DNA of 64,000 bases from assembly GCA_963748545.1 (NCBI GenBank), contig CAVVJO010000020.1:62001-126000 (forward strand), in the 5' to 3' direction. The position numbers and the translations under genes are program-made. The number at the start of each line of letters is the position of its first letter. Position 1 is the first letter of the stretch. The notes beneath the pieces are model-generated. The model was not told where the DNA came from and did not search any database. It worked only from the letters and a program-made list of their open reading frames with translations. Shown one piece after another: positions 45,075-53,576 of this stretch. Source of the stretch: Roseiarcus sp963748545. GTDB lineage: Bacteria; Pseudomonadota; Alphaproteobacteria; Rhizobiales; Beijerinckiaceae.

Positions 45075-48030
45075 ATGGCCGGCGCCGACGCCAAGCAAAA
45101 GTCTCGCAAAACGCCCGCGCCCGACGGCGCTGACGTCGAAGCCCTGTTCGGCGGTCGGGCGATCGTTGTGCGCGGCGCGCGCGAGCACAATCTCAAGAAC
45201 GTCGATCTGGCCATTCCGCGCGACAAGCTCGTCGTGTTCACGGGCCTCTCGGGATCGGGCAAATCGTCGCTCGCATTCGACACCATCTACGCCGAGGGTC
45301 AGCGGCGCTATGTCGAGTTCGCTCTCGGCCTACGCCCGCCAGTTCCTCGAGATGATGCAGAAGCCGGACGTCGACCAGATCGACGGCCTGTCGCCGGCTA
45401 TCGCCATCGAGCAAAAAACGACCTCCAAGAACCCGCGCTCGACCGTCGGCACGGTGACGGAGATCCACGATTACATGCGCCTTCTTTGGGCGCGCGTCGG
45501 CATCCCCTATTCGCCCGCGACGGGCCTGCCAATCGAGAGCCAGACGGTGAGCCAGATGGTCGACCGGGTGCTCGCGCTGCCCGAGCGTACACGGCTCTAC
45601 CTGCTCGCGCCGGTCGTGCGCGGTCGCAAGGGCGAATACCGCAAGGAAATCGCCGACTGGATGAAGCGCGGCTTCCAGCGTCTCAAGATCGACGGACAGT
45701 TTACCGAGATCGCAGACGCCCCGGCGCTCGACAAAAAGGTCAAGCACGACGTCGAGGTAGTGGTCGACCGCATCGTCGTGCGCTCCGATATGGGGGCGCG
45801 GCTGTCGGAGAGTTTCGAGACCGCGCTCGAGCTTGCCGACGGACTCGCTGTTGTCGAGTTCGCTGAGACCAGTGAGAGCGAGGCCGAGCCCAAGCGGATC
45901 CTCTTTTCCTCGAAATTCGCGTGTCCTGTGTCCGGCTTCACCATCGCGGAGATCGAGCCGAGGCTGTTCTCGTTCAACAATCCGCACGGCGCCTGTCCCG
46001 TTTGCGGAGGCCTGGGTTCCGAGTTGCGCGTCAATTCGTCACTGGTCGTCCCGGACCCGAAACTGACGTTGAAGCGCGGCGCGATCGCGCCCTGGTCGAA
46101 GTCGAGCTCGCCCTATTACCTCCAGACGTTGGAGGCGCTCGGCAAACACTACAAGTTCAGGCTCGACAAGCCTTGGCGCGAATTGCCGGAGGTCGCGCGC
46201 AACGCGATGCTCTACGGCTCGGGCGCGGAGGAGATCCGCTTCGCCTACGACGATGGGCTCCGCGCCTACGAGGTGAGGAAGCCGTTCGAAGGCGTCGTCT
46301 CCAATCTCGAGCGCCGCTACAAGGAGACCGAGAGCGAGTGGTCTCGTGAAGAAATCCAGCGCTACATGAGCGCGACCCCTTGTGACGCCTGTCACGGCTT
46401 TCGCCTGAAGCCCGAGGCGCTCGCCGTCAAGATCGACGGCCAGCATATCGGCGAGGTGAGCCTCTTGTCGGTGAAGGCTGCGATCGATTGGGCCGAGGGC
46501 CTGCCGCACAAGCTCGACGCCAAGCGCAACGAGATTGCCGATCGGATTCTGAAGGAGATTGTCGATCGCCTCGTCTTTCTGCGCGACGTCGGACTCGATT
46601 ACCTGACGCTCGCGCGGGCCTCCGGCACGTTATCGGGCGGCGAGAGCCAGCGCATCCGGCTCGCTTCGCAGATTGGCTCTGGCCTCACCGGCGTGCTTTA
46701 CGTGCTCGACGAGCCGTCGATCGGCCTGCATCAGCGAGACAATGCGCGGCTTCTCGATACGCTCAGGAGGCTGCGCAATCTCGGCAATACCGTGATCGTG
46801 GTCGAGCACGACGAGGATGCGATCTGGGCCGCCGACTACGTGGTCGACGTCGGTCCGGGCGCGGGCGTCCATGGCGGGGAGATCGTCGCCAAAGGAACGC
46901 CGCGGGAGGTGGCGGCCGACCCGAACTCACTGACCGGGCATTACCTTTCCGGCGAGCGGACCGTCGCGATCCCGACGCGTCGGCGCGCGCCGACGCCCGG
47001 TCAGGCGCTGAAGATCGTGGGCGCGCGCGGCAACAACCTGAAGACCGTCACCGTCGAGGCGCCGCTCGGACTCTTCACTTGCGTCACCGGCGTGTCCGGC
47101 GGCGGCAAGTCGACGCTGGTGATCGATACTCTCTACAAGGCCGCGGCCCGCCACCTCAACAACGCTAGCGACCCACCGGCGCCGCACGATCGGATCGAAG
47201 GCCTCGACGCGATCGATAAAGTGATCGACATCGATCAGTCGCCGATCGGCCGCACCCCGCGCTCCAATCCCGCGACCTACACCGGGGCCTTCACCCCGAT
47301 CCGCGACTGGTTCGCCGCTTTGCCGGAAGCCAAGGCGCGCGGCTATCTGCCGGGCCGCTTCTCGTTCAACGTCAAAGGCGGACGGTGCGAGGCCTGCCAG
47401 GGCGACGGCGTGATCAAGATCGAGATGCATTTTCTGCCCGACGTCTACGTCACCTGCGACGTGTGCAAAGGCAAGCGCTATGACCGCGAGACCCTCGAGG
47501 TGCGCTACAAGGATAAGTCGATCGCCGACGTACTCGACATGACCGTCGAGGAGGCGGCAGACCTCTTCAAGGCGGTGCCATCGATCCGCGACAAGATGGA
47601 GACGCTGAAGCGGGTCGGTTTGAGCTACGTCAAGGTCGGACAGCAGGCGACGACCCTGTCGGGGGGCGAGGCGCAGCGGGTGAAGCTCGCCAAGGAGTTG
47701 GCTCGCCGCTCCACGGGGCGCACGCTCTACATCCTGGACGAACCGACGACCGGCCTGCACTTCCACGACGTGGCGCAACTCCTCGACGTGCTGCACGAGC
47801 TGGTCGACCAGGGCAATACAATGATCGTGATCGAGCACAACCTGGAAGTCGTGAAGACTGCCGACTGGATCATCGACATGGGGCCCGAAGGCGGCGACGA
47901 CGGCGGCGAGGTCGTGGCGGCCGGAACGCCCGAGCAGATCGCCCGCAATCCGCGGAGTTACACCGGGCAGTATCTGAAGCCGGTGCTGGGGCGGAAGGGG
48001 TCGAAGGCGAGTAGAAACGCGGCGGAATAG
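45075..48030 (+). CDS. uvrA: Excinuclease ABC subunit A, UvrA (frameshifted)
   Basis: Damage-recognition ATPase of nucleotide excision repair. Visible elements in order: first Walker A GLSGSGKSSLAFDTIYAEGQ, first zinc module (CPVSGFTIAEIEPRLFSF through GACPVCGGLG), CDACHGFRLKPEAL, signature SGGESQRIRLASQIG, second Walker A GVSGGGKSTLVIDTL, second zinc finger CEACQGDGVIKIEM through CDVCKGKRY, signature SGGEAQRVKLAKEL. After AEGQRRYVE one extra T (GAGTTCGCTC, 45318-45319) shifts the frame; the protein resumes SLSAYARQFLEMMQKPDVDQ. Joined length is about 984 residues. The start MAGADAKQKS at 45075 is used. An SOS box lies 67 bp upstream. Confidence 0.95.
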
Positions 48031-48082
48031 GGAAGTCCCGGAAAGTTTCGCCGGCCGCACGGGCGCGGCATAAGCGTCTCTA

Positions 48083-48274
48083 TCAGGGTCTTGGCGAGAA
48101 CCGCCGGCTAAGATAGCGGCGGCCGGTTCGTTCGACCCGATAACCCAAATAGGCGCCCACGAGCGCCGCTGGTATGAGGACCCATGCCGAAGACGAAAAG
48201 ATCCAGGATACGCCCGCCAGGGCGGCTGCGAAGGCCAATACGACCCAAGTCGTGAATTCGACTGATTCCGACAT
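48083..48274 (-). CDS. Small membrane protein
   Basis: A 63-residue protein with two hydrophobic segments: EFTTWVVLAFAAALAGVSWI and SSAWVLIPAALVGAYLGYRV, then a basic C-terminus (RTGRRYLSRRFSPRP). The start MSESVEFTTW at 48274 has GGCGAGG upstream. It is convergent with uvrA across 52 bp. No named family recognised. Confidence 0.6.
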   Translation of the reverse strand: MSESVEFTTWVVLAFAAALAGVSWIFSSSAWVLIPAALVGAYLGYRVERTGRRYLSRRFSPRP

Positions 48275-48708
48275 GCCTCGCCAACCGCCTTCGCTTCCAG
48301 CCGGCCCCGTCGAAAAGCGACGCGCGGCGGTCGAGCAGCCTATCATAGCGACAAAGCGATCGGGCGACGGATAGCGGGTTTGTTCCGCGTCCTGGGATTT
48401 TTCGCACCCGAGGCCGCTGGGATAAGCTGACGCAAGCGGGGCGCGTCGTCTTCCGCCGCGTGTAAGGCAAGCCCATGATTGTCGCCGTCACCGAGCATAT
48501 CGCGGATGTTCACCAGGGAACGCTTCGTCGATCCGCAGTCGAGCGAACTTCTGGAAGTCTGGTTCTGCCCCGAACCGGAGAGCGGACCTACGCGCGTCCG
48601 CGGACGAACCCACCCTGTTAGGCATGGCGGGCCGGCCGGGGTCAGGCGTCTTTTCTTTTCGTCGCAACGCGCTAACGTCGCGGCAGAAACCGTCAGGAGG
48701 AACCGTCC
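48275..48708. other. 434-bp region without supported genes
   Basis: Between the small membrane protein and the VOC gene. Short reading frames exist but show no domain, signal peptide or good ribosome site. A strong site (CAGGAGGAACCGTCC) precedes the next gene at 48709, so the end of this segment is leader. Confidence 0.4.
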
Positions 48709-49485
48709 ATGAGCGAAGCGCCGATCGGCAAGTTCGTCTGGTACGAATACATGGGGACCGACCTCAAGCGCGCGGTCGATTTCTATACGCACGTCGTCGG
48801 ATGGACAGCCCAGGACGGCGGCACGTCCGACTTCGCCTATGAGATCGTTTCGGCTGGCGGACACCCCGTCGCAGGCCTCATGGACATTCCCGCCGACGCC
48901 AAGGCGATGGGCGCGCGGTCCTCCTGGCTTGCCTACATTTGGGTGGAGGACGTGGACGCCGCGCTGCCGAAGCTGACGGCCGCCGGGGGCAAGGCTTTCA
49001 AGGCGCCGACCGAAACTCCCGGCGTCGGCCGCTTCGCCGTGGTCGCCGACCCCTACGGCGGGACCTTCATGCTGTTCCGCGACTCCGGCGGCAATCCGCC
49101 TCCCGCCCCCGCTCCCGGGACGCCCGGGACGATCGGCTGGCACGAATTGCATTGCGATGACGGCGCCAAAGCCATCGATTTTTATTGCAACTTCTTCGGC
49201 TGGTCGAAGACGCGCGAGTTCGACATGGGACCAATGGGCGTCTACCGGATGTTCAAGACTGGCGCCGGCGAGGAGGGCGGGATCATGACCCGAATGACCC
49301 AGACGCCGGCGTCGTTCTGGCTCTACTACGTCAACGTCGACGCGCTCGATCCAGCGGTCGAGCGGATCAAGGCCAAGGGCGGCCAGATCGTCAACGGCCC
49401 GGTCGAGGTGCCCGGCGGCCAGTGGGTGGTCCAGGCTCACGACCCTCAGGGTGCGATGTTCGCGCTCGTCGCGCCGACGCGATGA
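48709..49485 (+). CDS. Two-domain VOC (glyoxalase-fold) protein
   Basis: A 258-residue protein with two vicinal-oxygen-chelate domains. Domain 1 (about 8-125) reads FVWYEYMGTDLKRAVDFYTH, WLAYIWVEDVDAALPKLTAA and FAVVADPYGGTFMLFRDSGG. Domain 2 (about 138-256) reads IGWHELHCDDGAKAIDFYCN, FWLYYVNVDALDPAVERIKA and WVVQAHDPQGAMFALVAPTR. Metal-binding residues of true glyoxalases are not obvious, and relatives are often annotated as resistance or lyase-like proteins. Function is not assigned. AGGAGGAACCGTCC precedes the ATG. Confidence 0.9.
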   Translation: MSEAPIGKFVWYEYMGTDLKRAVDFYTHVVGWTAQDGGTSDFAYEIVSAGGHPVAGLMDIPADAKAMGARSSWLAYIWVEDVDAALPKLTAAGGKAFKAPTETPGVGRFAVVADPYGGTFMLFRDSGGNPPPAPAPGTPGTIGWHELHCDDGAKAIDFYCNFFGWSKTREFDMGPMGVYRMFKTGAGEEGGIMTRMTQTPASFWLYYVNVDALDPAVERIKAKGGQIVNGPVEVPGGQWVVQAHDPQGAMFALVAPTR

Positions 49486-49504
49486 GCGAGCGCGGCCGAG
49501 GGAT

Positions 49505-50158
49505 TCACGTCCTCGGCTTCGCCTTCAGGGTTCGGGCCCAGAGCGCCTGCTCCATCCGCTCGGCGATCTCGCGCAGGTGCGGGTTGCGCGCCTCCCGCCC
49601 GGCCCGCCCGGCGTCGAGATCGCTCTGAAATCCGTCGCGTTGCGGCCAGTGCTCGGAGAGGAGCTCGAACCCCGCGTCCTCGATCGTCTCGACCGCCTTG
49701 GCGAATTGAATCTCGGAGCGGCCGACCTTCGACAACACCACCACCAGCCGGCCCTCGGCCCCGCGCCGGGCGAGCTTGCCCGCAAGATTGAGCGTCGGCC
49801 GGAGGTCGTCGAGCGAGACGCCGGTCGGCAGGAACACGACGTCCGAGTCCTCTGCGATCTCGGTCGACAGATCGTCGGCGAGCCCGCGCGTGTCGGCGAC
49901 GATGAAGTCGACCACGCTATCGGTCTTGCGCAATTTCTTGAGGCTCTTGAATGCGCGGGTGTCGATCTCGGGCTCGAGTCCCGCGCGCATCCGCGCGGCG
50001 CCCCATTCGACGCAGGTAAGCTGATCGAGATCGAAGTCGGCGAGCAGCGTCTTCTTCCCGCGATTCGTCGCGCCGACCGCGAGCAGGCGCGCGAGCGTGC
50101 TCTTCCCGACGCCGCCCTTCTGACTGACGAACGCCGCCGTCGTCGGGATTTTGCCCAT
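49505..50158 (-). CDS. Orphan ParA-family ATPase
   Basis: A 217-residue deviant-Walker ATPase. It begins MGKIPTTAAFVSQKGGVGKS with the signature-lysine Walker A loop, TLLADFDLDQLTCVEWGAAR (motif 2) and FIVADTRGLADDLSTEIAED (Walker B region). There is no ParB or centromere-like repeat next to it, so plasmid or chromosome segregation cannot be assumed. The start at 50158 has GGAGAAG upstream; the longer frame adds 27 residues with no ATPase signature. It converges with the VOC gene (19 bp apart). Confidence 0.88.
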   Translation of the reverse strand: MGKIPTTAAFVSQKGGVGKSTLARLLAVGATNRGKKTLLADFDLDQLTCVEWGAARMRAGLEPEIDTRAFKSLKKLRKTDSVVDFIVADTRGLADDLSTEIAEDSDVVFLPTGVSLDDLRPTLNLAGKLARRGAEGRLVVVLSKVGRSEIQFAKAVETIEDAGFELLSEHWPQRDGFQSDLDAGRAGREARNPHLREIAERMEQALWARTLKAKPRT

Positions 50159-50306
50159 GTCTTCTTCTCCAAGGCGCTCGGACTGACGCCGATCAAGCGC
50201 ATTGGCGAACGCCGCTCCGCGTGAAGTCTTTTCACCCATGCTAGCGGTCGAAGCCGCAATGGCAAGGGCGGCTCCCAGTTAACGACAGAGGCATGACGGC
50301 CGTACG

Positions 50307-51302
50307 TCAGCGGTCGATCGTCGCCATCATCCGCTCGGGATAGCGCGGTCCGGTAACCTTGCCCGGGCCGAGCGCGTCGTCGAGCGAGGCGATCTCCTCG
50401 GCATCGAGCGCGATCGTGGCTGCAGCGACGTTCTCCTCGAGGTAAGTTCGCCGTTTCGTGCCGGGGATGGGCACGATGTCGTCCCCCTTGGCGAGGATCC
50501 AGGCGAGCGCGACCTGCCCGGGTTTTGCGCTGTTCGCCGCGGCGATCTCGCGTACGATCTCGGCGGCTTTCACATTGGCGTCGAAAGCGGCGCCCTGGTA
50601 GCGCGGATCGTTGCGACGATAATCGCCCTCGGGATAGTCCTCGGCGCGCTTGACTTCCCCGGTTAAGAAACCCCGGCCGAGCGGAGAGAAGGCCACGAGG
50701 CCGACCCCGAGTTCGCGCAGGGCCGGCAGCACGTCGGCCTCCAGGTTGCGTTCCCAGAGCGAGTATTCGCTCTGCACCACCGAAACCGGATATTCGCGGT
50801 GCGCGCGGCGGATGTTGGCGACGCCAGCCTCCGACAGTCCGAAATGGAGAACTTTGCCCTCGCGCTTGAGGTCGCCCACAGTACCGGCGACGTCCTCGAT
50901 CGGCACAGCCGGATCGACGCGATGCTGGTAGACGAGGTCGATCCGGTCGGTGCCGAGGCGGCGCAGCGACCCTTCGACCGCGGCGCGGATCGATTTCGGC
51001 CGGCTGTCGCGCTCCACGCCGACCTCGCGCCCGTCCTCAAACTTAAATCCGAACTTGGTCGCGATCGTCACGCGATCGCGCAGCCCCTTGAGCGCGCGGC
51101 CGATCAGGGCCTCGTTGACGAACGGGCCATAGACCTCCGCGGTGTCCAGGAAGGTGCAGCCGAGCTCGATGGCGCGATGCAAGGTCGCGATCAATTCCGC
51201 CTCATCCGCCGGCCCGTAGGACTGGCTCATGCCCATGCAGCCAAGACCGATGGCCGAAACCTCCAGTCCCTGCTTACCGAGTTTTCGCTTGCTGAGGGTC
51301 AT
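50307..51302 (-). CDS. Aldo/keto reductase, AKR13-like
   Basis: A 331-residue NADPH-dependent reductase. The start MTLSKRKLGKQGLEVSAIGL is followed by GCMGMSQSYGP. The catalytic residues are in DTAEVYGPFVNEALIGRAL (Asp, Tyr), IATKFGFKF (Lys) and YQHRVDPAVPIED (His). The C-terminal cofactor region IPGTKRRTYLEENVAAATIA is intact. It is in the same orientation as ndk upstream. Physiological substrate unknown; relatives act on aldehydes, including methylglyoxal. Confidence 0.93.
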   Translation of the reverse strand: MTLSKRKLGKQGLEVSAIGLGCMGMSQSYGPADEAELIATLHRAIELGCTFLDTAEVYGPFVNEALIGRALKGLRDRVTIATKFGFKFEDGREVGVERDSRPKSIRAAVEGSLRRLGTDRIDLVYQHRVDPAVPIEDVAGTVGDLKREGKVLHFGLSEAGVANIRRAHREYPVSVVQSEYSLWERNLEADVLPALRELGVGLVAFSPLGRGFLTGEVKRAEDYPEGDYRRNDPRYQGAAFDANVKAAEIVREIAAANSAKPGQVALAWILAKGDDIVPIPGTKRRTYLEENVAAATIALDAEEIASLDDALGPGKVTGPRYPERMMATIDR

Positions 51303-51339
51303 GGCCCGTTCTCTGGGATGTTCGTGCAGCGACGGCTGG

Positions 51340-51762
51340 TCAGCCGACGAGCTCGTTGCCCGAGAACCACTGGGCGATCTCTTGAGCCGCGGTTTCCGGG
51401 GCGTCCGAGCCGTGAACGGAATTCTCGCCCATCGACAGCGCGAAGTCCTTGCGGATCGTGCCGGCGTCGGCTTTTTCGGGGTTGGTCGCGCCCATGACCG
51501 CACGGTAGCGCGCGATCGCGTCCTCGCCTTCGAGCACCTGCACGACGACCGGCGCAGCGGTCATCATCTCCACGAGCTCGCCGAAGAAGGGCCGCTCCCG
51601 ATGCACGCCGTAAAAGGTTTCAGCCTGCGCCCGGGACATATGCACGCGCTTCTGCGCGACGATCCTGAGGCCGGCGGCCTCGATCCTGGCGTTGACCGCG
51701 CCGGTCAGGTTGCGCCGCGTGACGTCGGGCTTGAGGATCGAGAAGGTGCGCTGGACGGCCAT
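51340..51762 (-). CDS. ndk: Nucleoside-diphosphate kinase
   Basis: Transfers the gamma-phosphate between nucleoside di- and triphosphates. A 140-residue enzyme: MAVQRTFSILKPDVTRRNLT at the N-terminus, RPFFGELVEMMTAAPVVVQV, and the active-site motif ENSVHGSDAPETA with the phosphorylated His. Start 51762 is the family start; the longer frame adds an unlikely 23 residues. It lies 37 bp upstream of the aldo/keto reductase on the same strand. Confidence 0.97.
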   Translation of the reverse strand: MAVQRTFSILKPDVTRRNLTGAVNARIEAAGLRIVAQKRVHMSRAQAETFYGVHRERPFFGELVEMMTAAPVVVQVLEGEDAIARYRAVMGATNPEKADAGTIRKDFALSMGENSVHGSDAPETAAQEIAQWFSGNELVG

Positions 51763-51990
51763 GGGAACGGCTCTCTGCCAAGGGTTGAGGAAAAGCGCGG
51801 CGCTTATAGCGGCGACCCGGCGGGGCGGCAAGGCGGCGGCGGCTCGGCGATCCTCGAGGGGCCGTTAACGCGTTCCTTATGGCCAGGTCCGCACTCCCCG
51901 ATCAATTCCTTATGGGGACGAGGCGCATGTCCTCCCCGGAAGCCGCAGGTCTCGCCGACGGCGTGGCCGAGACCCGGCGGGAAGCGCGTC
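51763..51990. other. 228-bp region before a doubtful small gene
   Basis: Upstream of ndk on one strand and of the possible small membrane protein on the other. Nothing recognisable is seen. Confidence 0.35.
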
Positions 51991-52387
51991 ATGAACCTGA
52001 TTTCGTTCTTTTTCTGGGGCCTCGTGCGTGGTGACGCTGCTGGTCAGCCTGCGCTGGGGCGCCATGATCGGCCTGATCGTCTTCGTGTTCGCGCTGATGG
52101 CCGGGGCGATCGTCATCTCCCGCTTATCCCCGCCGACAGCCGCCGTCACGGCCGGCGCGCTGGTCATGCCGGCCGGGGCCGAGAGAGCGCCGCCTTCCGA
52201 CCGAACCCTCAATGCTTTTCAATACGTTAGGCCGGAAACAGGCTGTTTTCCGACCGAGCAAATCAACGATTTCAAAGGGTTAGCGCCGAAGTCCGGGAAT
52301 CGAAGCGCCGCCGCGTCGCCAATTCCCGGGTTCATCGGCCCCGGTCGGCCCGCCACTTGGCCGGCGTCGCGCCAGACCAGGCCTTGA
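51991..52387 (+). CDS. Possible small membrane protein (frameshifted)
   Basis: From ATG 51991, MNLISFFFWGLV matches the start of a membrane helix. After one extra base near 52027 the frame continues as VVTLLVSLRWGAMIGLIVFV then FALMAGAIVISRL, giving one or two hydrophobic segments. GGGAAG lies upstream. The rest (LNAFQYVRPETGCFPTEQIN) is soluble and carries one cysteine. The stop at 52387 overlaps the AraC gene by 56 bp on the opposite strand, which is unusual. Real status is uncertain. Confidence 0.35.
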
Positions 52388-53396
52388 AGGCGCGGGTGAA
52401 GGCGCTCGGGTCGGCGAAACCGAGGCGCGCCGCCGTCTCGGCGATCGTCGTGCCGTTTCTGAGCATCCCCTGCGCCATCTCGAATTTCGCCTCGGCGGCG
52501 AGCCCCGTGTAGGTGAGCCCCCGCGCTTCCAGCCGGTGAACGAAGGTGCGGGTGCTGAGGCCCAGCCCGCGGGTAATGGCGTCGCGCGACAGCGCCCCGG
52601 CGGCGAGCTGGCTCCGGATCATCGCCCGAACCGTCGCGACAAAATCGCCTTGGGCGCTGGCGACCGCCTCCCGCAGAAGCGGCGCAAGAATCTCCGCCGC
52701 ATGCGGGTCGCGGTCGTGCACGGGCTGGTCGAGGATCGCCGCATCGAACACGAGGCGCCCCGCGGGAGCGCCGAATTCGACCGGCGCCTCGAAGAATTTC
52801 GTGAACGGGATCCTGTCCCGCGGCGGGGCGCGCGTCAGGCGCACCCCGGAAGGCCGCCACGCGGGGCCGCACAATTGACGCATCACGTTGAATGCGATCG
52901 CGATCGCGGCGTCGACGATCTGATCGGCGCTCTCGACGTTGGGCGCGGTCACCGCATAGCCGAAGGACGCGACGCCGCGGCGGACGTCGAGAAAGGTCGC
53001 GCCGCCCGTGTCGCTCGTGCGCAACGTCGTCGTAATGACCTCGATCCCCTCGCGCACGGTCGGCGAATGGATCGAAACAAGCCCGGTCAGTCCCATGCCG
53101 GTTGGTCGCGTCTTGATTCCGACCCGGAGCCCGAAACAGGCGCAGCCCGTCGCCTTGACGCACTCAGTCACGAGGCGCCCCAGCGCGGTAAAGGGAAGGA
53201 CGGCGTCGAGGTGGGCGAAAAGCTTTGGGTCGATCCCGGCCTTCCGAAAGACCTGATCCGGGTCGACGCCAAGTTCGGCGAGAGTCGAGGGAATCGCGGC
53301 GATGTTCCGGAGCCTGGCGGTCGCAATGGGCAGTCCAGGTCGAGCAAGAATATCCAACGCCAGTCCACCCCCGAGGGCGCGCCGCCCGGAATACAT
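52332..53396 (-). CDS. AraC-family regulator with arabinose-binding-type N-terminal domain
   Basis: A 354-residue transcription factor. The N-terminal part (about 25-215) resembles the arabinose-binding-like domain of OruR-type regulators (ELGVDPDQVFRKAGIDPKLF). The DNA-binding domain is at the C-terminus: IRSQLAAGALSRDAITRGLG, STRTFVHRLEARGLTYTGLA, and the second HTH IAETAARLGFADPSAFTRAF then KAWSGATPAKWR. It diverges from the sulfatase gene across a 180-bp region. It may control the sulfatase, but no binding site was identified. Confidence 0.9.
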   Translation of the reverse strand: MYSGRRALGGGLALDILARPGLPIATARLRNIAAIPSTLAELGVDPDQVFRKAGIDPKLFAHLDAVLPFTALGRLVTECVKATGCACFGLRVGIKTRPTGMGLTGLVSIHSPTVREGIEVITTTLRTSDTGGATFLDVRRGVASFGYAVTAPNVESADQIVDAAIAIAFNVMRQLCGPAWRPSGVRLTRAPPRDRIPFTKFFEAPVEFGAPAGRLVFDAAILDQPVHDRDPHAAEILAPLLREAVASAQGDFVATVRAMIRSQLAAGALSRDAITRGLGLSTRTFVHRLEARGLTYTGLAAEAKFEMAQGMLRNGTTIAETAARLGFADPSAFTRAFKAWSGATPAKWRADRGR

Positions 53397-53576
53397 CTCC
53401 TAGTTGTCCGCCTATTGGATCAAATCTTGGCGCGCAAAGTCAATGACGGCAGGCGCACCGATCGCTAGAAGCCTGAGTCGACGTAAGAAGCGGCGCGCGA
53501 ACGGTCTCGCCGATAATGGTCAACCGGCTTCAGCGTCAATCCGCATGACGCGGAACGGTAGGCTAGGAGGACGACC

